Shown: piece by piece, positions 16,377 through 22,719 of the stretch
Numbering within the stretch: the stretch's first letter is position 1
How the letters are laid out: every line of letters begins with the position of its first letter
Assembly (NCBI GenBank): GCA_024400275.1
Contig: JAKSMY010000027.1
Location: 1 to 25,124 of the forward strand
Reading direction: 5' to 3'
From: Paludibacteraceae bacterium
GTDB lineage: Bacteria > Bacteroidota > Bacteroidia > Bacteroidales > Paludibacteraceae
Length of the DNA: 25,124 nt
Notes under the pieces: generated by a model
What the model saw: the letters and a program-made list of their open reading frames with translations, nothing else
Database searches by the model: none
Told to the model about the DNA's origin: nothing
Position numbers and translations under genes: made by a program

Positions 16377-18062
16377 TTATTTCTTACGTCTATTACGTTG
16401 TTCTTTTGTTTGGATAACAGGTTCTTCCTCTTCTTCCACTGCCGACAAAGCCCTCTGGGTAGGACGAACCGTGCGCTCCGGACGGTCAAAAATACTCATC
16501 GGACTGGTGGGACGTTCCTGTATTGCCCAGAAAAAGCCGACCAAGCGTGTCTCTGCCGGCTTGATTTGGTCCAACGGATATAATGTACCTGTCGTTTCTG
16601 TAGTGAACAGGACATGATGCACCTTGTTATTTTCCATAAACATATTCACATAACTGCTTTGCGATTTATTCACACCCACATAGGTGCTGTCCGCGTCCCG
16701 AGGATAAAAAACGGTCTCGGCATTACCGCTAACTTCTACCTCTTTCAGTTCGCCACCGCGTACAAAAGCACGCATCTCTTTTCCCGATAATTGGTCATAC
16801 TCCTCTTCTCCCTCTTTTTTTACACCTAACGCCGAACCTACACCGTGAGCATAATCAATGGTGCCGTTTTTCAAATACACAAATATCGTATCGGCAGATA
16901 TCTGGTTTTGTTCGCTCCAGCATACCGGCTCATGAAACATAGTGGCCATTGAGTCCTTGCCACAATAAACCATCGAATCGCACACAAACTGGTAATCCTT
17001 ACAGTAAGCACGGACATGGAAAAAAGCACGTACTTGCCTGTACAAAGAATCCTTATAAATCGTGTCCGGTGCTTGTGCCACCAATATACTGTCTTGCCAT
17101 ACGCTGTCTTTGCTGACCAATATAGTTGCCTTAAACGGCACTTCTTCCGTAAACAACGTATCTGCGTGAATATAAGTCTTGTTTTCTTGAGACCACTCTA
17201 TCATATACGCACTGTCGGTAGCGAAACCGGATTTCTCGTTTTCGTGAACAATACCGTAGTTCCCGAGCAGGGTCATGTGCTGTACGGTATCCGTCATTTC
17301 CATATTACCGAACACATTGCCCACACCTATTTTTTTGTCGTAGTAAATGGTATCGCCCGTCAGTTCTTTTCCGTTATGATGAATAATGCGGCTGCGGTCC
17401 AGTAGCATACTCCGTTCCGTTGCCGTGTTATACCATCCGTTGGAAGAGAGAATCGTCGTTTCGTCTTTATACACAATCGTTGTGGGACAGACTAAAGTTG
17501 CTACATTCGTTTCCGTGTTATACACCAATGTATCGGCATCTAATGTAAATGATTCGTTCTGCAAGTGAACCGTATTGCGGAAAACGGCTTGATTGTCAGA
17601 CGGGCAGTAAGATCCCCACACCGATTCCAAACTGTTTACATCATCTACTATCTTACCGCCTGTGAAATAATACGCCAAATTGCTTGTCCTGTCGTAGTTC
17701 ATGCTATCCGTCGTCAATACGGTAGTGATATGCGTCAAACGGACATTATGCCGCAAACGTGCCACGCGGGTATTGCCGTCGTAGTAAAGCACATCGCCTA
17801 CGCCTTCCAATGTGTCTCCTTGCACAAAGCGTACATGACCAAAAGCATCAAACGAATTCGTTTTCTCGTAGAAATAAGCCGAGTCACAATACATCAGTGC
17901 CTCTTCATGACGAAAACGGACATTACCTTTCAACAATTGGGCATCCGGCAAACGGTTCTTGTCGAAACTCAATGTCTCGCAATGCTCCAAATACACCATT
18001 TTCTGTGCGAACATCACTCCGCACACCAACCACGCTGCTATTGTAAATAATATCTTCTTCAT
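16377..18062 (-). CDS. OstA/LptA-like envelope protein
   Basis: This 561-residue exported protein carries OstA-type beta-jellyroll repeats through its length, recognisable as runs such as LLKGNVRFRHEEALMYCDSAYFYEKT (only part is motif-like) and GHVRFVQGDTLEG. These domains form the LPS bridge (LptA) or the periplasmic part of LptD. The signal peptide ends MFA with Gln next, a Q-rule site. The C-terminus is charged and disordered (poly-Glu, then Lys/Arg). It has no LptD barrel, so it is more likely a bridge-type protein. It follows two SurA-like chaperones, as in other Bacteroidales. A GC-rich hairpin lies in the 50 bases before its ATG. Confidence 0.85.
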   Translation of the reverse strand: MKKILFTIAAWLVCGVMFAQKMVYLEHCETLSFDKNRLPDAQLLKGNVRFRHEEALMYCDSAYFYEKTNSFDAFGHVRFVQGDTLEGVGDVLYYDGNTRVARLRHNVRLTHITTVLTTDSMNYDRTSNLAYYFTGGKIVDDVNSLESVWGSYCPSDNQAVFRNTVHLQNESFTLDADTLVYNTETNVATLVCPTTIVYKDETTILSSNGWYNTATERSMLLDRSRIIHHNGKELTGDTIYYDKKIGVGNVFGNMEMTDTVQHMTLLGNYGIVHENEKSGFATDSAYMIEWSQENKTYIHADTLFTEEVPFKATILVSKDSVWQDSILVAQAPDTIYKDSLYRQVRAFFHVRAYCKDYQFVCDSMVYCGKDSMATMFHEPVCWSEQNQISADTIFVYLKNGTIDYAHGVGSALGVKKEGEEEYDQLSGKEMRAFVRGGELKEVEVSGNAETVFYPRDADSTYVGVNKSQSSYVNMFMENNKVHHVLFTTETTGTLYPLDQIKPAETRLVGFFWAIQERPTSPMSIFDRPERTVRPTQRALSAVEEEEEPVIQTKEQRNRRKK

Positions 18063-18070
18063 TTTATTTC

Positions 18071-18103
18071 CTCTCCCCCCTTACAGAGGGGGTTGGGGGT
18101 GTC
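18071..18103. repeat. GC-rich palindromic element between surA-like and ostA-like genes
   Basis: The C-block at 18075-18080 can pair with the G-block at 18088-18092, and a second G-block plus TGTC follows to 18103. On the minus strand it begins GACACCCCC and has C/G block order like the element at 45-86. It sits in the only sizeable gap (50 bases) among the genes around it. It might lower downstream transcription or be a dispersed repeat. Confidence 0.5.
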
Positions 18104-18112
18104 GTCTTTCGC

Positions 18113-19489
18113 CTAATCATGCACCCACCCCGGATATTCAAAATCGCAACCTTTCCACTTGTCGTCGATATGAATATAGGTCTCTTTTTGTTTTTTCTTT
18201 ATCCAATTTTCCACAAACTCACTGCTAAGGTGCTGCTCCAGCATCTGACGGATAACCTGAAAATCATCTACCATATTGGCTTTGTGAATATCATTCTTGG
18301 CTTTCAGTTTGACAATAGCGCAAACCTCTTTGTTCTTGCTTTCGTCCATCATCAGAAACGGCTCTGATATTTCCCCTACCTGTAGCGAATAAATCTGCTT
18401 GGCCACCTCGGCAGGCAAGTCTTGGTATTCGAACTTGCTGGAACCGGTATTGGGATTCATCATCATGCCGGCATTCATCATAGATTGTTTATCTTGGGAA
18501 AAACGCATAACTGCCTGTTCAAACGTAGCATCGGCACTGTCGCGAATAATGGCTCGGATAGAGTCTAATTTAGCCAACGCATCTATTTTGTCTTGGGCAC
18601 TCACATGAGGACGCAGCAGGATATGGCGGCAATTGATACGCTCGCCCTTTTTTTCTATCAGCTGGATAATGTGGTATCCGTATTCTGTTTCCACTATCCG
18701 GCTCACTTTTTTGGGGTCATTCAGGTTAAAGGCCACATCGGCAAACTCCGTCACCAATTGTCCACGGCCCACAAAGCCCAACTCGCCGCCACGTTTGGCA
18801 CTTTCTACATCTTCCGAATACAAACGCGCCAACGTTGCAAAATCCGAACGGCCACTCTGAACGCGCTCCGTAAAATCACGAAGACGGCCCTTGATACGCT
18901 CCGTCTCTTCTCGAGGTACAGGAGGCTCAAAACTTAATATCTGCACTTCCACTTGGGCAGGAATAGTCGGTATCGAATCTTCCGGCAAACTGTTGTAATA
19001 TCGGCGTATCTCGGCCGGAGTGGGTTTGATATGTTCCGTCAGTTTTTGCTGCATCTGTTGAATAATCATCTGATTGCGAACCGTCGTCATCAACTCTTCC
19101 CGAATCTCACTTTGAGACTTACGGAAATACTCTTCCATCTTTTCTTTCGAACCTATTTGACTGATGTAATAATTCAGCCGCATATCCACTTGGTGGCTCA
19201 CGTTGGATTCGTTGGCCTCCACCGAATCAATCAGGGCTTGGTGCAAAAACAATTTCTGAATAGCCATCTGTTCCGGTATGACGCAATACGGGTCTCCTTT
19301 TATTTCCTGACCTTCGTATTGTGCACGCAGACGTTCCTCTTCCACCTCGCTCCGCAGAATAGCTTCGTCACCCACTATCCATATCACCTCGTCAATGATA
19401 TTGTCCGCCTTCACCGGAACAAGCAGTACGCACACGTATAGCAGGCATATTAACTTTCGGAGCCCTGTTTTTTGGCTATTGATTTTCAT
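18113..19489 (-). CDS. SurA-like periplasmic chaperone with two PpiC domains
   Basis: The 458-residue product (461 if ATG 19498 is used) has a cleavable signal (cut after VKA). A SurA N-terminal chaperone domain follows (about 30-160), then two parvulin-type PpiC domains. The first has FATLARLYSED, GGELGFVGRG and GYHIIQL; the second has RHILLRP and a less canonical core. SurA guides unfolded outer-membrane proteins and LptD to the BAM complex. It overlaps the preceding lipoprotein gene by 14-23 bases. I cannot tell whether both parvulin domains retain isomerase activity. Confidence 0.9.
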   Translation of the reverse strand: MKINSQKTGLRKLICLLYVCVLLVPVKADNIIDEVIWIVGDEAILRSEVEEERLRAQYEGQEIKGDPYCVIPEQMAIQKLFLHQALIDSVEANESNVSHQVDMRLNYYISQIGSKEKMEEYFRKSQSEIREELMTTVRNQMIIQQMQQKLTEHIKPTPAEIRRYYNSLPEDSIPTIPAQVEVQILSFEPPVPREETERIKGRLRDFTERVQSGRSDFATLARLYSEDVESAKRGGELGFVGRGQLVTEFADVAFNLNDPKKVSRIVETEYGYHIIQLIEKKGERINCRHILLRPHVSAQDKIDALAKLDSIRAIIRDSADATFEQAVMRFSQDKQSMMNAGMMMNPNTGSSKFEYQDLPAEVAKQIYSLQVGEISEPFLMMDESKNKEVCAIVKLKAKNDIHKANMVDDFQVIRQMLEQHLSSEFVENWIKKKQKETYIHIDDKWKGCDFEYPGWVHD

Positions 19490-20330
19490 TTTGTTCATAT
19501 CTTTTCACTTTATTGAAGCGCACGGCTTCATCGTATAGTTTTGTCCTGTATTTTTTCAGATAATCCACCTGCCATTTGCTAACCAATATCTGTCCAATCG
19601 CGCCTTTGGCATATTCACGGGGCATCACCTCGCCCGACATTCGCTTGTCCGTCACTTGCAAAATATAGACGGACGTTGAATCTTCCATAACAATCTGACT
19701 GTGCTTGCTCAAATGCTGGTTGAATATATCATTTTCGATAGGCAAACGCAGTAATAACTGATTTGTAGCATACCATTCTTCGGGAAAATACTCATATCCC
19801 GAGGCGTACTGATAGGCATATTTTTCTATTTTTTCTATGTTGGCATCATTCAGTTTTGTCATCCATTTTTTCAAGTAGTCTATCTTGGGTGTCCCTTTCG
19901 GCACAACCACCAGCACACCTTTCACGATACTTTCGCGCAAACGGAGCCTGTTTTGGTTGGCAGCATACACCTGTGCAACCACCGAATCCGGCCACTCTTT
20001 GGGACAATACCGCGATACCATCTTCTCCTCGTGCACATGCACATAGAGCGAACGCTTGTAATCTTCCACCAGCTGTTTCATTTCCTCCGTTTCGCGGTCG
20101 CGTGCTTCGTCATACTCCAATATCTGAGTAGCCCATTGGCGGATATATGTTTCTGCCATTTGGGCGCTATCTTCGGCAGATTCGGCATTTTGAGTTATTT
20201 CGTCCAGTTGAGCAAACGTTAACTGATGGCCATTCACTTCTGCCGCCACATTGTCGTACTGCCGTTTTTCCAACAAACCGCAGGCACTCATCGCCAATGC
20301 CACACAACCTATGTAAATTATTTTTTTCAT
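19476..20330 (-). CDS. SurA N-domain-like periplasmic lipoprotein
   Basis: The 284-residue lipoprotein has a signal with lipobox MSAC (Cys17) and an N-terminal segment typical of SurA/PpiC chaperones (AAEVNGHQLTFAQLDE). Long helical regions follow, with a degenerate parvulin-like part near 135-240 (ESIVKGVLVVVPKGT...). I see no clear active parvulin motif, so it is probably a chaperone rather than an isomerase. In Bacteroidales a run of such genes usually precedes the ostA-like gene, as here. The ATG overlaps the ribD stop by 4 bases (ATGA), and its 3' end overlaps the surA-like gene. Confidence 0.8.
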   Translation of the reverse strand: MKKIIYIGCVALAMSACGLLEKRQYDNVAAEVNGHQLTFAQLDEITQNAESAEDSAQMAETYIRQWATQILEYDEARDRETEEMKQLVEDYKRSLYVHVHEEKMVSRYCPKEWPDSVVAQVYAANQNRLRLRESIVKGVLVVVPKGTPKIDYLKKWMTKLNDANIEKIEKYAYQYASGYEYFPEEWYATNQLLLRLPIENDIFNQHLSKHSQIVMEDSTSVYILQVTDKRMSGEVMPREYAKGAIGQILVSKWQVDYLKKYRTKLYDEAVRFNKVKRYEQNENQ

Positions 20331-21352
20331 CTTTGATTCGGGTTATTTATTACGTACATCAAATGTCCTTCCACCACCTCTGTCGGCTGCAAAGGCAACT
20401 TCACGCTTGGTGCTTTAACGCCTTCCTCTCCCAATGCCTTGTCGCTTACCTCGATATGCATCTCGTCCCATGTTCCGTCTTTTAGAATCATATTCAGCAC
20501 CGTCGCCCCTCCTTCCACCAGCACGCTATGAATACCTCGTTCACCTAAGTCTTGCAGCACAAACGGCCAGTCTGTCTTTTCGCGGTAAACGATAGTTTCC
20601 GCTTCGTCCGAAAAAATACGGCTGTTCATCGGCACTCTTCCACGACGGTCCAGTAGCACGCGTATCGGGTTGCGTCCGGGCCAACGGGTGGTCAGGAGTT
20701 TGGGATTGTCTTTCAACGCCGTACCTGACCCTACCAATATAGCCATATTTTCCGCCCGCATCTTATGCACTAACATCTTCGTCGTCTCCGTTGAAATCAC
20801 CAGCGGTCCTTCTTCTCTAAACTCTAAACTCTCAACTCTAAACTTATCCAAGTATCCATCGGCGGTCTGTGCCCATTTCAATGTCACGTATGGTCTTTTC
20901 TTCTCGTGCAGACACACAAAACGTTTGTTCAGTTCCCTGCACGCTTTCTCCATTATCCCCACCGTTACTTCTATTCCGGCATCGCGTAACATCTGTACAC
21001 CTTTTCCCGCCACCAGCGGATTAGGGTCTGACATGCCCACCACCACACGACCTATGCCTTTTTCTATTATCATCTTGGCGCAAGGCGGTGTCTTGCCGTA
21101 ATGGCTGCACGGCTCCAAATTCACAAACAGCGTACACTCATTTAATCGTGCATCGTGCATCGTCAACCGTGCATCGCTAATACATTCCACCTCCGCGTGC
21201 GGACCTCCGAACCGTTTATGCCATCCTTCGGCAATTATATCCCCCTCGGCATTCACCAGCACAGCCCCTACCATCGGATTGGGAGCCACGTAGTACTCTC
21301 CCAAACGGGCCAATTGTAAAGTTCTTTCAATATATCTTGCGTAATCCAACAT
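20327..21352 (-). CDS. ribD: Bifunctional riboflavin deaminase/reductase RibD
   Basis: RibD carries out two early steps of riboflavin synthesis: deamination of the pyrimidine and reduction of its ribose side chain. The 341-residue product has an N-terminal deaminase domain with the zinc motifs HAEVE and PCSHYGKTPPC, and a C-terminal reductase domain (VTLKWAQTADGYLD, GSGTALKDNP, VEGGATVLN). ATG 21352 (MLDYARYIERT) is chosen; the longer frame to 21397 crosses the prmC promoter. Two 7-base tandem arrays sit inside the gene, in a loop between the two zinc motifs and after DGYLD. It heads the long leftward train. Confidence 0.94.
   Translation of the reverse strand: MLDYARYIERTLQLARLGEYYVAPNPMVGAVLVNAEGDIIAEGWHKRFGGPHAEVECISDARLTMHDARLNECTLFVNLEPCSHYGKTPPCAKMIIEKGIGRVVVGMSDPNPLVAGKGVQMLRDAGIEVTVGIMEKACRELNKRFVCLHEKKRPYVTLKWAQTADGYLDKFRVESLEFREEGPLVISTETTKMLVHKMRAENMAILVGSGTALKDNPKLLTTRWPGRNPIRVLLDRRGRVPMNSRIFSDEAETIVYREKTDWPFVLQDLGERGIHSVLVEGGATVLNMILKDGTWDEMHIEVSDKALGEEGVKAPSVKLPLQPTEVVEGHLMYVINNPNQR
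20814..20844. repeat. 7-base tandem array in ribD reductase domain
   Basis: About 4.4 units of ACTCTAA: TCTCTAA (20814-20820), ACTCTAA, ACTCTCA, ACTCTAA, then ACT. On the ribD strand it codes for FRVESLEFRE. It falls just after the DGYLD segment, where other RibD proteins have a short variable loop. Confidence 0.8.
21145..21179. repeat. 7-base tandem array in ribD deaminase domain
   Basis: Five 7-base units: ATCGTGC twice, then ATCGTCA, ACCGTGC and ATCGCTA. On the ribD strand it codes for SDARLTMHDARL, lying between the HAEV and PCSHYGKTPPC zinc motifs. This loop is longer here by a few residues than I recall for E. coli RibD. Confidence 0.85.
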
Positions 21353-21367
21353 TTTTTTGTACCTTTG
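21337..21367 (+). promoter_or_regulatory. prmC promoter, overlapping the ribD start
   Basis: TTG at 21337-21339 and TACCTTTG at 21360-21367 are 20 bases apart. The ribD ATG (minus strand, 21352-21350) lies inside the spacer. Transcription should start near 21372-21375, at or next to the GTG taken as the prmC start, so the message may be leaderless. Confidence 0.82.
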
Positions 21368-21371
21368 CAGC

Positions 21372-22310
21372 GTGAATGTAACGTTAGAACATATCATCCC
21401 TGACCTCTCTCCCGTCTATTCTTCGGCGGAAGCACGGGAATTGGCATTGTGGATTATTGAAGAGTCCACCGGCTTGTCACGCACACAAATCCTTACAGAC
21501 TGCAAAGATACAAAAAATATTCCAAATTACAAAGTAATTTTGCAAAGAATTTTGAAAAAAGAGCCTATCCAGTATATTTTTGAACATACCGAATGGTCCG
21601 GACTGGATTTGCGCGTCACTCCCGCCACCCTCATTCCCCGTCCCGAGACTGCCGAGTTGGTAACATACATTTCACGCCATTTTACCCTTTGTTTTTTAGG
21701 TACTTTTCCCGAAGGTCGCCCGAAGGTCACCCGAAGGTCACCCGAAGGCAGACCGGAGGTGAGCCGACAGTCGTTCGACAGTCGTTCGACAGTCATTCGA
21801 CAGTCAAAGCCACTCGCAAGGGTACGTGTCTTGGATATTGGTACCGGTTCCGGCTGCATCGCCATTGCCCTCAAAAAACAGCATCCGGCATGGCAAATAT
21901 CCGCCATGGATATATCCGGCAAAGCACTTGCCGTAGCCAATGAAAACGCCAAGCGTAATCAGGTTGAAATCAACTTCTTTCAAGGGGACATTTTTACCGA
22001 TGAAATCGGCGATTTTGACATCATCGTCAGCAATCCGCCTTACGTTCTTGAGGGCGAAAAAGCAACGATGGAAAACAACGTATTGGATTACGAACCCCAC
22101 ACGGCCCTTTTCGTGCCCGACTCCGACCCGCTGCGTTATTATCGACGCATTGCCTCGCTCAAAAAAGCACCTTTCTTATTCTTTGAGATAAACCGGCAAA
22201 TGGGTGCAGCACTTTGTACCCTGTTGCAAGACTTGGACTATACCGATATTCATCTACAAAAAGACTCCTATGGAAACGACCGAATACTCTCTGCACGAAT
22301 TGATTGTTAA
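21372..22310 (+). CDS. prmC: Peptide chain release factor N5-glutamine methyltransferase
   Basis: PrmC methylates the Gln of the GGQ motif in release factors. The 312-residue product has an N-terminal helical domain, LIPRPETAELV, motif I LDIGTGSGC and the catalytic NPPY (221-224). GTG 21372 is chosen because the upstream TTG at 21357 overlaps the promoter and the sequence MNVTLEHIIPDL fits the family. Between RPETAELV and motif I is an insert of about 40 residues. Residues 113-145 are three 11-residue repeats (PEGRPKVTRRS-like) coded by nine 11-base tandem units. The gene diverges from ribD and overlaps recX by 41 bases. Confidence 0.94.
   Translation: MNVTLEHIIPDLSPVYSSAEARELALWIIEESTGLSRTQILTDCKDTKNIPNYKVILQRILKKEPIQYIFEHTEWSGLDLRVTPATLIPRPETAELVTYISRHFTLCFLGTFPEGRPKVTRRSPEGRPEVSRQSFDSRSTVIRQSKPLARVRVLDIGTGSGCIAIALKKQHPAWQISAMDISGKALAVANENAKRNQVEINFFQGDIFTDEIGDFDIIVSNPPYVLEGEKATMENNVLDYEPHTALFVPDSDPLRYYRRIASLKKAPFLFFEINRQMGAALCTLLQDLDYTDIHLQKDSYGNDRILSARIDC
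21503..21533 (-). promoter_or_regulatory. Candidate ribD operon promoter inside prmC
   Basis: On the minus strand TTTG (21533-21530) and TATCTTTG (21510-21503) are 19 bases apart. The predicted start near 21497 would give ribD a leader of about 145 bases that is antisense to the first 40 or so codons of prmC. I see no other match to the consensus upstream of ribD. Confidence 0.7.
21708..21806. repeat. 11-base tandem array, nine units, inside prmC
   Basis: Nine contiguous 11-base units fill 99 bases. Units 1-4 are CCCGAAGGTCA-like, unit 5 is ACCGGAGGTGA, unit 6 is GCCGACAGTCG, and units 7-9 are TTCGACAGTCA-like. The consensus is NNCGAMRGTCR. Because 9 x 11 = 33 codons, the frame is kept, and each three units code for one 11-residue repeat. 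Confidence 0.92.
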
Positions 22311-22719
22311 GGCAGAACACTACGCCGCCTCTGCTGAACGCTGTGTCTATGATATACAACTCAAACTGCGCCAATGGGGCTGTACTTCTTCCGATGAACA
22401 GACGGTAATTGAGCATTTGATGGAACACGGTTTTATCAACCACTCGCGCTATGCTAACGCCTTTGTGCATGACAAACTGCATTTCCAAAATTGGGGACGT
22501 GTCAAGATTGCCTATGCTCTGCGGGCAAAAAAAATCGAGGACTCCATAATAGACGAAGCCCTCGGAAATATCGATGAACAGGATTATACAGCCATCTTGC
22601 GTAAAGTGGCTTTACTGAAAAAAAACGCAAACCGCGAGCAACAGATTCGCTTCCTGTTGCAGCGCGGTTTTTCGTACGGGGACATCAGCGAACTGTCTTG
22701 CCTTGAGCGTCGTATGTAA
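22270..22719 (+). CDS. recX: RecX-family regulatory protein
   Basis: RecX binds RecA filaments and limits recombination. The 149-residue helical product fits the family: CVYDIQLKLRQWG, FINHSRYANAFVHDKLHFQNWG and KIAYALRAKKI are the usual marks of the first two three-helix repeats. ATG 22270 is chosen (METTEYSL); it overlaps the end of prmC by 41 bases, so the two are coupled. The gene pair prmC-recX next to divergent ribD is an arrangement I recall from Bacteroides. Its last 35 bases overlap the convergent large ORF. Confidence 0.88.
   Translation: METTEYSLHELIVKAEHYAASAERCVYDIQLKLRQWGCTSSDEQTVIEHLMEHGFINHSRYANAFVHDKLHFQNWGRVKIAYALRAKKIEDSIIDEALGNIDEQDYTAILRKVALLKKNANREQQIRFLLQRGFSYGDISELSCLERRM

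Noticed and set aside
21352..21497. FMN riboswitch in the predicted ribD leader
   Set aside because: The stretch is coding sequence of prmC on the other strand, and I see none of the conserved riboswitch helices.
21708..21806. Possible CRISPR array
   Set aside because: Units are 11 bases with no spacers, lie in a coding frame, and have no cas genes nearby.
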